A stretch of 64,000 nt of DNA from JAHCIE01 sp034431435 (GTDB lineage: Bacteria; Chloroflexota; Anaerolineae; Epilineales; JAHCIE01). This document shows positions 40,597 through 50,006 of the stretch, in pieces (position 1 is the first letter of the stretch; the number at the start of each line of letters is the position of its first letter). The notes under the pieces are model-generated. The model made no database searches and was not told where the DNA came from. It was given only the letters and a program-made list of their open reading frames with translations. Position numbers and translations under genes: made by a program. Location of the stretch: positions 69,517 to 133,516 of the forward strand of contig DAOUDG010000085.1 of the NCBI GenBank assembly GCA_034431435.1, in the 5' to 3' direction.

Positions 40597-43167
40597 TCAG
40601 CCCTCCGCCTGCGCCTCCCCCAGCGCATACGCCACCGCCTCCTCCAGCGACATGGCGTGGCCCTCGCCCCAGGCCGCGACGAACTCCTCGGCCGACACCT
40701 GGCTGCGCACGGCAGCCAGGATACGCTCGGTGTCCGCCCGGTCTGCGGCCTCAAGGGCAAATCCGCCAGTTTCGGCCATCATCGCGGCGGCGCCAAGCAG
40801 GCGCGCCGCGCGCTGCGGCTGACCGCGCGCCTGCCATACCCCGGCTATGCCAGCGACCGTGGGGCCGGACCGGACCGTCTCCTCACCCTGGATGTCCACT
40901 CGCAAGCATGTCTGGAATAGCCCCAGCGCGCGCGTGTCCTCACCCCGCCGCAGCGTTACGTGCCCTAGATTGTGGAGTGCGTTGGCCGCCAGTGGGCCAA
41001 GCCCAGCCTGGGTCTGAAACAAAGCGATGGCCTCGCTGTACAACTTTTCGGCCAGCTCGTCATCGCCCGCCATCCGCGCTACCTCACCATAGGCATTCAG
41101 AATGCTGCCTTCGCTCCGCCTAGCCCTCAACTCACGGGCCAGGGACAGGGCTTCGGCTAGCAGGGCAGCAGCCTGGTCGGTGGCGCCCTCGTCGCGCGTT
41201 ACAATACCTAGCCCACCGAGCGCGATCATGGTTAGCCAGCGGCTCCCCGCCTTGCGCGCCATGGCCAGGCTCTCCTGCCAAAGCTGGCGCGCCTCGCTCA
41301 AGTCCCCCAGGTGGCGCGTCCTCGCGCCTAGCCCTCCCAATACTTCGGCCAGCAGACGATCGTCCCCGGCGCCGCGTGCCAGCGCCACACTCTCCGCCAG
41401 CGCGGCCCGCGCCGCCGACAGGTCGCCCGGCCAAAGCCCGGCGTGCCCACCTACGCGGAGTAACCTGGCCCGTAGCCAGGGATCGTCCAGGGTGGCCGCC
41501 AGGGATAGCCCATCTTCAACCCAGCGCTTTCCTTCGCCGACGTGCTCGCGCCAGTACCAGAAGGGCGCCAGCGCGGCCGTCAGGCGCAGGAAGCTTTCCG
41601 TCTCACCTGCTGCTCGCATCCAGGCGAGAGCCGCCCGCAGGTTGTCCATCTCGGCTTCAAGACGGCTCAGCGCGCGACCTGGACCCAGGTCATGCAACGC
41701 GTCCTCGGCTGCCTCCGCCTCGGCCAGATAGTACAGGGCGTGCGTCCGGCGCATTGCATCGGCCTCGCCGCTCTCCGCTAGCCGCTCGACCGCGTACTCG
41801 CGCACCGTCTCCAACATCCCAAAGCGCGCCTCACCGCCCACGCCGGACATTCGCGCCACCAGACTCTGGTCTACCAGCGCCGCGACGCCATCGAGAGTGG
41901 CGAGTACTGAGTGGTTAGGGGCAGGCGAAGAGGCCTCGTCCCCGCTCGTCACTCGCCCCTCATCACTCGCCCCTGTCTGCTCTCCCACGACGGTCTCCGC
42001 CGCGTCCAGCGTGAAGCCACCGACGAACACCCCCAGCTGCCGAAACAGCCGTCGCTCTGCCTCCCCCAGCAGGCCATAGCTCCATGTCAGCGTGGCCCAC
42101 AGCGTCCGCTGCCGCAGGGGCGCATCGCGCGGCCCCCCCGTCAGCACCGCCAGTCGACTGCCCAGCCGCGCCAACAGCGCCTGGGGCGAGAAGACCTTCA
42201 CCCGCGCCGCTGCTAGCTCGATCGCCAGCGGCAGCCCATCCAGCCGCTGGCAAATCGCCGCCACCGCCTCCGCGTTCTTCTCCGTCAGTACGAAGTCCCG
42301 CCGCGCCGCCTGCGCCCGTGCCACGAACAGCCGCACCGCCTCCGCCTCCATCATGGTCGCTACCGACGGCTGCGCCGTGTCCGGCACGGTCAGCGGCGGC
42401 ACGTCGTACTCCTGCTCGCCGCGCAACCGCAAGGCGGCCCGACTGGTCACCAGCAGCTTGAGATCGGGTGCGCCCGCCAGTAACTCGGCCACGACCGGCG
42501 CGGCCTCCACTATCTGCTCGAAGTTGTCCAGCACCAGCAGTATCCGCCTGTCGTGGAGGGTGTCGATCAGGCTGGCGAGGAGCCCCTGCCCCGGCTGCTC
42601 GCGGATATCAAGAACCTGGGCGATGGTCGCCACGATGAGGCCAGGCTCCCGCAAAGGGGCGAGGTTGACGAAGCCGATACCGTCAGTCAAGTCATCCGAC
42701 AACTCGGCGGCCACTTCCAGGGCCAGGCGGGTCTTGCCCACGCCCCCCGCGCCGGTCAGGGTGACCAGCCGCGCATCGGCGCGCGACAGCAGCGCCTTGA
42801 CGTCGGCCAGTTCCGCCTCGCGGCCGATCAAGGCGGTGGGCGGCGTGGGCAAGGTGAAGGAGGGAGATGCGAGCGCAGGTGTCGCGGGCGCGCCTGGCGT
42901 GGGCAGGGCGGGCGCGGTGGGCAGAGCCAGGTTGTCGCCGTCAGAGCGGTCGCGGGCGAAGCGGATGAAGGCCTCTCTGTCCTCGGCGGCCACGCCCAGC
43001 GCGGCGGCCAGACCCTCCGCCAACTGCCGCGACGGGCGCAACTCGTCCGCCTCCACCTTGCGGATTGTCTCGCCCGCGTAGCCCGCCTGCTGACCCAACT
43101 CCTGTTGGGTCAGCCCCAATCCACGACGACGCAGCCTCAGCCAGCGGCCAAACGAGGCAGCAGCCAC
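40597..43167 (-). CDS. HTH-STAND (NB-ARC-like) ATPase transcriptional regulator
   Basis: 856 aa from the GTG at 43167 with GGAGG 5 nt upstream; the longer frame to 43188 uses a TTG without a site. N-terminal XRE-type helix-turn-helix (LRLRRRGLGLTQQELGQQAG, ETIRKVEADELRPS), a Pro/Ala linker, then the ATPase: LIGREAEL, Walker A LTGAGGVGKTRLALEV (about 138-146), Walker B RILLVLDNFEQ, LLVTSRAALRLRGEQEY. A winged helix (LDGVAALVDQSLV) and a TPR-like superhelix to the C-terminus follow. Such proteins switch between ADP and ATP states on ligand binding to the TPR part. A short low-complexity insertion sits near residues 395-425. It is divergent from a small secreted repeat protein. Confidence 0.88.
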   Translation of the reverse strand: MAAASFGRWLRLRRRGLGLTQQELGQQAGYAGETIRKVEADELRPSRQLAEGLAAALGVAAEDREAFIRFARDRSDGDNLALPTAPALPTPGAPATPALASPSFTLPTPPTALIGREAELADVKALLSRADARLVTLTGAGGVGKTRLALEVAAELSDDLTDGIGFVNLAPLREPGLIVATIAQVLDIREQPGQGLLASLIDTLHDRRILLVLDNFEQIVEAAPVVAELLAGAPDLKLLVTSRAALRLRGEQEYDVPPLTVPDTAQPSVATMMEAEAVRLFVARAQAARRDFVLTEKNAEAVAAICQRLDGLPLAIELAAARVKVFSPQALLARLGSRLAVLTGGPRDAPLRQRTLWATLTWSYGLLGEAERRLFRQLGVFVGGFTLDAAETVVGEQTGASDEGRVTSGDEASSPAPNHSVLATLDGVAALVDQSLVARMSGVGGEARFGMLETVREYAVERLAESGEADAMRRTHALYYLAEAEAAEDALHDLGPGRALSRLEAEMDNLRAALAWMRAAGETESFLRLTAALAPFWYWREHVGEGKRWVEDGLSLAATLDDPWLRARLLRVGGHAGLWPGDLSAARAALAESVALARGAGDDRLLAEVLGGLGARTRHLGDLSEARQLWQESLAMARKAGSRWLTMIALGGLGIVTRDEGATDQAAALLAEALSLARELRARRSEGSILNAYGEVARMAGDDELAEKLYSEAIALFQTQAGLGPLAANALHNLGHVTLRRGEDTRALGLFQTCLRVDIQGEETVRSGPTVAGIAGVWQARGQPQRAARLLGAAAMMAETGGFALEAADRADTERILAAVRSQVSAEEFVAAWGEGHAMSLEEAVAYALGEAQAEG
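41949..41974. repeat. short direct repeat inside the STAND regulator gene
   Basis: TCACTCGCCCCT occurs twice (41949-41960 and 41963-41974), a 14-bp period that is not a multiple of three. It lies in a low-complexity stretch (about 41895-41990) encoding a Ser/Gly/Glu/Ala-rich loop absent from the conserved fold, so it looks like a tolerated insertion. Confidence 0.6.
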
Positions 43168-43359
43168 CTTTCCCTCCTCTAGCGTCAACCAGCGCGCCGC
43201 TAGACCGCGTGGTCAATTCCGACACCTGGCAGCCATCGGACTCCATCGGCCGGTTGTACCGTTTTCCATCCCGCTGGGCGGGAAGAATCGGCGCGGGCAA
43301 CGTGGTTTACTACCCGTACACGAGACGGCAAGCAACCATGACAGGAAAGGACGCCCCCC

Positions 43360-43683
43360 ATGCACGGCATGACTTCGACATTGGTCTGGCTACGTGAACA
43401 CACCTTGAGACTGTTGACGGCTCTCGCCTTCGCCCTGCTCTGCGTCGCTATCGCCGGCGCGCCGGGCGCCGCCGCCCAGGGGCCGGCCCCCGGCGCCAAC
43501 AGGGCTATCTCGGCCGCTCGCGAGCGCGCCCTAACACAGTATCGGACCGCCCACGAGCAGCGCGTGGCCGCGCGACTGGACGCGCTGCTCTACCCGCCCA
43601 TCGCTTCGACGACCCATCGCGGGCCAGGCGCACAGTATCGGGCCGCCCACGAGCGGCGCGTGGCAGCGCGACTGGCGCGCTAG
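43360..43683 (+). CDS. small secreted protein with a two-fold repeat
   Basis: 107 aa, ATG at 43360 with AGGAAAGGA upstream (ATG at 43369 also possible). A signal peptide covers about residues 15-40 (LLTALAFALLCVAIAGAPGA then AAAQG). The mature part has two near-identical units: QYRTAHEQRVAARLDA and QYRAAHERRVAARLAR, 32 residues apart, also alike at DNA level. The units look amphipathic and helical. I recognise no family. It is divergent from the STAND regulator gene across 192 bp, which may suggest a regulator-target relation. Confidence 0.6.
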   Translation: MHGMTSTLVWLREHTLRLLTALAFALLCVAIAGAPGAAAQGPAPGANRAISAARERALTQYRTAHEQRVAARLDALLYPPIASTTHRGPGAQYRAAHERRVAARLAR

Positions 43684-43772
43684 GACACACTGCGCTACCG
43701 GCCGGCCCCTGTGCTAGACCCGGGTCTGGCAAGCGTGACAGGCACAGATAGCAATCGCAAGGTCCGAGTGCC

Positions 43773-43809
43773 GTAGACCCTAAAGGTCGCCAAGACCTGT
43801 AGGGTCTAC
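43773..43809. terminator. palindrome between the convergent small secreted gene and the uronate operon
   Basis: Arms 43773-43788 and 43794-43809 pair at 15 of 16 positions with loop GCCAA. It lies in the 266-bp convergent gap 43684-43949, the likely end of the long minus-strand operon and of the plus-strand small gene. Nothing else in the gap is a convincing gene. Confidence 0.65.
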
Positions 43810-43949
43810 CACGAGGCGCAGGTCGCCCAGCTGCGGGGGACGCTGGGCGACGCCGCCGTGCAGCGTTTTCTCACAACAGGCGACGCCGAGTAGCAAGGAT
43901 AGCGGGGCGCGTCAGGGCCTGTAGGTCTCGTGGTTGCCCTCCTCGCCGC

Positions 43950-45131
43950 TCACCAGCGCGGACGCAGGGGCAGGTAGTAGGGGTCGCGGCGCACCATCTC
44001 GGCGGTGTCGTCGCGGGCGCGCCAGTCGCCGCGTTGGTAGTTTTCGTGCAGGGCGGCCAGCCGGTCGCGGTCCAGCTCGACGCCCAGGCCGGGGCCGCTT
44101 GGCACATCGAGCATGCCGTCGCGGAACTGGAGCTTGCCGCCGACGATGACGTCCTCGGCCTGCCACGGGTAGTGGGTATCGCAGGCGTAGATGAGGTGTG
44201 GCGTGCTGGCGGCCAGATGGGCCATCGCGGCCAGGCTGACCCCCAGGTGGTTGTTGCTGTGCATGGACAGCCCCAGGCCGAAGCTCTCGCACACGGCAGC
44301 CAGCCGCTTGCAGCCGGTCAGCCCGCCCCAGTAGTGGTGGTCGCACAGCACCACCTGCGCCGCGCGCATCTCCACTGCGATGGGCAGGTCGTCGAAGGTT
44401 GTGACGGCCATATTGCTGCTCAGTGGGGTGTGGGTAGCGCGGGCGACGGCGGCCATGCCCGCCATGCCCCAGGTCGGGTCTTCCAGGTATTCCAGGTCGA
44501 TGTCGGCCAGGGCGTGGGCGACGCGGATGCTGGTCTCCACCGACCACACCGCGTTGGGGTCGATGCGCAGCTGGTCAGTGGGGAAGGCCGCCCGTAGCAG
44601 GCGCATCGTCTCGATTTCGGCGTCGGGGGACAGCACGCCGCCCTTGACCTTGATGGCCTGGAAGCCGAACTCGTCGCGGAAATGCTGGGCCAGGCCGACC
44701 ATCTCCTCCGGCGTGCCCACCTCGCCCCACGGGTCGTCCTCGCCCTGGTACTTGAAGAACAGGTAGCTGGCGAAGGGTACCCGCGGCCGCACCAGCCCGC
44801 CCAGCAGGTCGTACAGCGGCGCATCGATGGCACGGGCGCAGGCGTCGAGGCAGGCAACCTCCAGGATGGACGCGGCGCGCGGTCGGTCGCGCAACTTCAC
44901 GCGGATGCGTTCGAGGTGCCACGGGCTCTCGCCGCGTAGCGCGCCCAGCGCCGACTGCAACTCGCCCAGCAGGGCCGCGCCGCCCGGCCCTTCGGACAGC
45001 CCCACCACGCCAGTATCCGTTTCCAGTTCCACGATCACGCGCAAGGCATAGGGGGCGTGGACGCCCCACGAGTTACGTAGCGGCGGGTCCGCGACAGCTA
45101 CGGGCGTCAGACGGAGATTAGTGATGCGCAT
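43950..45131 (-). CDS. enolase-superfamily dehydratase, glucarate dehydratase-like
   Basis: 393 aa. The capping domain is followed by the barrel with K-x-K (K161, K163 in AIKVKGG), metal ligand D191 in RIDPNAVW, E217 in YLEDP, N240 in LSSNMAV, D264 in CDHHYWGG and the His of SMHSNNHLGVS (H291). The KxK base together with SNM and HSNNH is the glucarate dehydratase subgroup pattern: D-glucarate or L-idarate to 5-keto-4-deoxy-glucarate. AGAGG precedes the ATG. It is the last gene of the polyuronide operon, directly after the uronate-dehydrogenase/lactonase fusion, whose product would be an aldarate. Galactarolactone cycloisomerase, also in this superfamily, is an alternative. Confidence 0.87.
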   Translation of the reverse strand: MRITNLRLTPVAVADPPLRNSWGVHAPYALRVIVELETDTGVVGLSEGPGGAALLGELQSALGALRGESPWHLERIRVKLRDRPRAASILEVACLDACARAIDAPLYDLLGGLVRPRVPFASYLFFKYQGEDDPWGEVGTPEEMVGLAQHFRDEFGFQAIKVKGGVLSPDAEIETMRLLRAAFPTDQLRIDPNAVWSVETSIRVAHALADIDLEYLEDPTWGMAGMAAVARATHTPLSSNMAVTTFDDLPIAVEMRAAQVVLCDHHYWGGLTGCKRLAAVCESFGLGLSMHSNNHLGVSLAAMAHLAASTPHLIYACDTHYPWQAEDVIVGGKLQFRDGMLDVPSGPGLGVELDRDRLAALHENYQRGDWRARDDTAEMVRRDPYYLPLRPRW

Positions 45132-45150
45132 GGAGGACCTCTTGGCGGGG

Positions 45151-45181
45151 CGGTCCCCTCTGCCTGTGGGAGAGGGGACCG
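45151..45181. terminator. intercistronic hairpin after the dehydrogenase-lactonase fusion gene
   Basis: Perfect 11-bp arms (45151-45161 and 45171-45181) with a 9-nt loop, beginning one base after the fusion gene's stop in transcript order. The next gene starts 20 nt after it. Likely an attenuator or RNA stabiliser within the operon rather than a full stop. Confidence 0.7.
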
Positions 45182-45182
45182 G

Positions 45183-46739
45183 CTATGAGAGTGGTACCCG
45201 CACAATCGCCCCTACTTCCATGACGGCCGGTGGGGCAGTGGGGGCGACGCGCGACAACTCGGCCAGGAAGCGGTCGAGTAGGTCGGCCTGAGGTTGCAGG
45301 CAGCCGTAGTGGATGGGCGTGACGGCGCGGGGCTGGAGGTCGGCGGCCAGGTGCGCCGCTTCCTCGGCGGTCATGTTGCCGCCCCGACCGTTGATGGGAA
45401 CCAGCAGCAGGTCCAGGCTCTCGCCCTGGGCGGCGCACAGACAGTCGTCGTACTCCGTGTCACCGGTGTGGTAGACGCTCGCGCCATCCACCCGCAGGAT
45501 ATAGCCTACCGCGTCGGGAACATTCTCCTGGTGGCGCGCGGGCATGGCTGTCACCGTCAGGTCGCCGAGGCGCACGCTATCGCCGGCCTGCACCGGCGTC
45601 AGCCGCCCGGAGTCGATGCCCAGGTCGGCCAATCGTGCGCACACGGTCGGCGGTCCGACGAAGCGAGCGTTGGGGTTCACCTGAGCCACGACCGGCAGCG
45701 CATGGATGTCCAGGTGGTCACGGTGGGCGTGGGTCACGAGGACAGCATCTACTACCAGGTCGGCGGCGGGCATGAAGGGGGGTTGCAGCCGGTCGGGCCA
45801 CTCGGTCAGGAAGGGGTCGATGGCGATGCTGAGGGCGGCGGGCGTCTTGACGAAGAAGCCTGACTGGCCGAGCCACACCAGGCGCAGCTGTCCCGCCGCG
45901 ACCGGCAGGTGGGGCAGCCGCTCGCCCCAGGGAATCGGGTAGGGTGGGGCGGGAGCCACGCCGGGGAGCCAGCCCGAAATGAAGCTCTCGCTGTCGTCCT
46001 GGGCGACGAAGCCGATGAGTTCTCGCGCCCGTTCCAGGTCCCACCAGCGTCGGGTGTTGGCGGAGCAGCCGTAGACAAGGGCGCAGCCCACCCCCTCGGC
46101 CTCGACGCCGCAGCGAAACATCTCCACCATGTCGCGGTCGCTCATCCAGATGGCCCATGCGCGCGGCGCGGCGCGCGTCCGGGCATCCTTGGGGCCGACG
46201 GAGCCAAGACGCAGGCACACCGAGGTGACGCCGCGCCAGTCGGCATACCACCGCGCCAGGGCCTCGCCAAAGACTTTGCTGACGCCGTAGAGGTTGTCGG
46301 GACGCACTGGCTCGTCGGTGGTCAGGGGGAAGGCCACGGGGTAGAGGGTGTGCTCCCGGTAGACGGGTAGTTGGCCGATCAGCAGCGGGCTGTAGCCTTC
46401 GACGGTGTGGTTGGAACTGGCGAATACGACACGGGGCACGCCGTTGCGGACGGCCGCCTCGTACAGATTGTACATCCCGACGATATTGCGCGGCACGATT
46501 TCGCCTTCGAAGTGGCCGGCCCAGGCTTGCGCGGCCAGGTGAATCACGGCGTCGATCCCGTCCATCGCCCGGTCGAGCACGGCGGGATCGTTCATGTCGC
46601 CCACAACCATGTCGGGCGCGTCGGGCATGGGGACGAGGTCAGTGAGGCGTAGGTCGAAATACGGGGCTAGGCCACGCGAGATGATCCCACCCAGCCTGCC
46701 AGCCGCGCCGGTGATGAGGACACGTTTGCGAGTGGTCAT
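45183..46739 (-). CDS. uronate dehydrogenase-like domain fused to UlaG-like metallo-beta-lactamase (lactonase) domain
   Basis: 518 aa. Residues 1-255: NAD-dependent epimerase/dehydratase fold with ITGAAGRLG, the catalytic FASSNHTVEGY and YGVSKVFGEALARWYADWRG (Y151, K155), then CLRLGSVGPKDAR and WAIWMSDRDMVEMF, close to bacterial uronate dehydrogenases (uronate + NAD to aldarolactone). A linker of about 30 residues follows. Residues 285-518: metallo-beta-lactamase fold with LGQSGFFVKTP, THAHRDHLD (H337, H339, D341, H342), H403, HTGDTEYD, and PINGRGGNMTAEEAAHLA with PIHYG (H477), the pattern of UlaG-type lactonases. No stop or frameshift separates the halves. The inferred role is coupled oxidation and lactone opening, feeding the dehydratase next door. 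The ATG has no strong ribosome site. Confidence 0.88.
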   Translation of the reverse strand: MTTRKRVLITGAAGRLGGIISRGLAPYFDLRLTDLVPMPDAPDMVVGDMNDPAVLDRAMDGIDAVIHLAAQAWAGHFEGEIVPRNIVGMYNLYEAAVRNGVPRVVFASSNHTVEGYSPLLIGQLPVYREHTLYPVAFPLTTDEPVRPDNLYGVSKVFGEALARWYADWRGVTSVCLRLGSVGPKDARTRAAPRAWAIWMSDRDMVEMFRCGVEAEGVGCALVYGCSANTRRWWDLERARELIGFVAQDDSESFISGWLPGVAPAPPYPIPWGERLPHLPVAAGQLRLVWLGQSGFFVKTPAALSIAIDPFLTEWPDRLQPPFMPAADLVVDAVLVTHAHRDHLDIHALPVVAQVNPNARFVGPPTVCARLADLGIDSGRLTPVQAGDSVRLGDLTVTAMPARHQENVPDAVGYILRVDGASVYHTGDTEYDDCLCAAQGESLDLLLVPINGRGGNMTAEEAAHLAADLQPRAVTPIHYGCLQPQADLLDRFLAELSRVAPTAPPAVMEVGAIVRVPLS

Positions 46740-46764
46740 AGTTATCGGTGATTCATCAATATAG

Positions 46765-46794
46765 CTCTATCAGGTTGCTGCAAACCTGATAGAG
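46765..46794. terminator. intercistronic hairpin after the oppF-like gene
   Basis: Perfect 12-bp arms (46765-46776 and 46783-46794) with a 6-nt loop, 6 nt after the ATPase stop and 25 nt before the fusion gene's ATG. It carries the CAGGTT...AACCTG core shared with other palindromes in the window. It may lower expression of the two catabolic genes relative to the transporter. Confidence 0.7.
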
Positions 46795-46800
46795 ATGCCC

Positions 46801-47813
<1,013 letters not shown>

Positions 47814-47817
<4 letters not shown>

Positions 47818-48833
47818 GGCTCACTCCAACGGTCGTAGCGGCAGCGGGTCCAGTGGCCCGGCTCGACCTCGACCAGGTCCACGTCGTCGGTGATGTGGCA
47901 CGGCTTCCCGTTGGACTTTGGACAGCGCGGCATGAAGGCGCAGCCCTCCGGCACCGAGTAGGGGTCGGGGACGCTGCCGGGGATGGGGACAAGCCGGTCC
48001 TTGATGTTGCCACCCATGCGCGGCACGGACCTGAGCAGGCCGATCGTATAGGGATGCAGTGGGCGGTGGAAGATGGTGCGCGTGTCGGCCATCTCGACGA
48101 TCTTGCCCATGTACATGACGGCGATGCGGTCGGCCATCTCGGCGATGACGCCCAGGTTGTGGGTGATCATCAGAATCGCCATGCCGTACTCTTCCTGCAG
48201 GCCCTTCATCAGTTCCAGAATCTGGGCCTGGATGGTCACGTCCAGGGCCGTGGTCGGCTCGTCGGCGATGAGCAGCGATGGGTTGCAGCTGAGAGCCATG
48301 GCGATCATGGCCCGCTGGCGCATGCCGCCCGACAGTTGATGCGGGTACTCGTCGAAGCGTTGGGCTGGCGCGGCGATACCCACCTGGGTAAGCATGGCGA
48401 TGGCTCGCTCGCGACTCTCCGCGCTGCCGACACCCTGATGCAACTCGACAGCCTCTGCGATCTGGCTGCCGACCGTATGGACGGGGCTGAGGGAGGTCAT
48501 TGGCTCCTGGAAGATCATCGCGATCTCGTTGCCACGGATGCTACGGATGACATCACCCTGGTAATCGACGGCGGCCAGATCGACCACTTCGCCGCCGCTC
48601 TCCAGCCGCCGTCGAAACAGAATGTGGCCGTCCACGATCTTGCTGCGCTTGGGCGGGAGCAGGCGCAGGATGGAGTGGGCCGTCACACTCTTGCCGCAGC
48701 CGCTCTCGCCCACCAGGCCGAGCGTCTCGCCGGGCTTGATGTCCAGGGTCACACCGTTGACGGCGCGCACGATGCCATCTGGCGTGTAGAAGAAGGTCTT
48801 GAGGTCTTGCAGCATCAGAAGCGGTTCAGGCAT
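47814..48833 (-). CDS. ABC transporter ATPase, OppD/DppD type
   Basis: 339 aa. Walker A GESGCGKSVTAHS, Q-loop FQEPMTSLSP, signature LSGGMRQRAMIAMALSCNP, Walker B LLIADEPTTALDVT, H-loop ITHNLGVIAEMAD, and the C-terminal cysteine region CAFMPRCPKSNGKPCHI. It forms a heterodimer with the OppF-like subunit encoded downstream. Overlap of 4 nt with that gene and a 12-nt gap from the permease gene show one operon. Confidence 0.95.
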
Positions 48834-48845
48834 AGCACACCCTAC

Positions 48846-50003
48846 TCAAGCGCCATAGGGGTCGGAGGCGTCGCGAAGGCCGTCGCCAAAGAAGTTGAAG
48901 GCAAGCACCGCCATTGAGATAAACAGTGCGGGCAGGAGGAGCCACGGGTAGTGACGCAGGCTTTCCAGATTCTGCGCCTCTTGCAAGATGACGCCCCAGC
49001 TGGTCAGCGGCGGGCGCAGGCCCAGGTTCAGGAAGGACAGGGCCGTCTCGGCCAGGATCATGCCCGGCATCGCCAGGGTCGCCACGACGATGATATGGCT
49101 GAAGACGGCGGGAATGAGGTGGCGGAAGATGATCCACATGTCCGTCGCTCCCGCCAGCTGGGCGGCGACGACGAAGTCCTCCTCGCGGATGGTGAGGATC
49201 TTGCCGCGCAACTGGCGCGCCAGCCACGTCCAGCCAATGAAGGACAGGATAATGGTAATGGCGAAGTAGACTCGCTCCGGTGGCCAATGCTGGGGCAGAG
49301 CCGCCGTCAGGGCCATCCACAGGGGGATGGAGGGGAAGGAGCGGATGACCTCAATGGAGCGCTGGGTCACGTTGTCGATCATGCCGCCGTAGTAGCCCGA
49401 TGCGACGCCGACGACGGAGCCGATAATGAGGCTCAGGAACACACCGACCAGGCCAATCGTCAGCGACATCCGGCTACCCAGCACGATGCGCGACAGCATG
49501 TCGCGGCCCTGGCGGTCGGTGCCGAAGAAGAATGCGCCGAAGTCCTTCGCATCGATGCCATAGAGATGGATGTCGCTCTCGAGGAAGCCCAGTATCCGAT
49601 ACGGCTCACCGTGCACGAAGAACAGGATGGGGTACTTCTGGGTCGGGTCGGTGCGGTAGGTCGTGAGCAGAGTATCCAGGTCGACCTTGCGCTCCAGGGC
49701 GTAGACGTAGAGGCCTGTGCCCGACTCCCAGCGCGGCAGTTGGGGCGGTACGTACAGGTATTGTACGAAACGCTCATCGGGGCCGTAGGGCGCCAGGAAG
49801 GGCGCGAAGGCAGCCATCAGGTAGAACAGGCCAACGACAATGCCCGCCCCGATGGCGACCCGGCTGCGGGAGAACTTGCGCGCCATGAGCTGCCACTGGG
49901 ACAGGCCGTAGCGCTTCTCGTCCGCGGCGGCCGAGGCGGGACGCAGCAAGGGCGGGGCGGCCGCGCCGCCGGTCGTTCCCGGCGTGGTGTCGTAGAGGCT
50001 CAT
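48846..50003 (-). CDS. ABC transporter permease, OppC/DppC type
   Basis: 385 aa. An N-terminal hydrophilic arm and TM1 (VAIGAGIVVGLFYLMAAFAP) are followed by a large extracytoplasmic insert of about 130 residues that contains FFFGTDRQGRDMLSRIVLGS, the OppC signature, then the inner-membrane domain with the EAA loop (AAQLAGATDMWIIFRHLIPA) that docks the ATPase. The insert (ERKVDLDTLLTTYRTDPTQK and following) is longer than in standard OppC and might contribute to ligand handover. It starts 3 nt after the OppB-like stop. Confidence 0.93.
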   Translation of the reverse strand: MSLYDTTPGTTGGAAAPPLLRPASAAADEKRYGLSQWQLMARKFSRSRVAIGAGIVVGLFYLMAAFAPFLAPYGPDERFVQYLYVPPQLPRWESGTGLYVYALERKVDLDTLLTTYRTDPTQKYPILFFVHGEPYRILGFLESDIHLYGIDAKDFGAFFFGTDRQGRDMLSRIVLGSRMSLTIGLVGVFLSLIIGSVVGVASGYYGGMIDNVTQRSIEVIRSFPSIPLWMALTAALPQHWPPERVYFAITIILSFIGWTWLARQLRGKILTIREEDFVVAAQLAGATDMWIIFRHLIPAVFSHIIVVATLAMPGMILAETALSFLNLGLRPPLTSWGVILQEAQNLESLRHYPWLLLPALFISMAVLAFNFFGDGLRDASDPYGA

Positions 50004-50006
50004 GAG

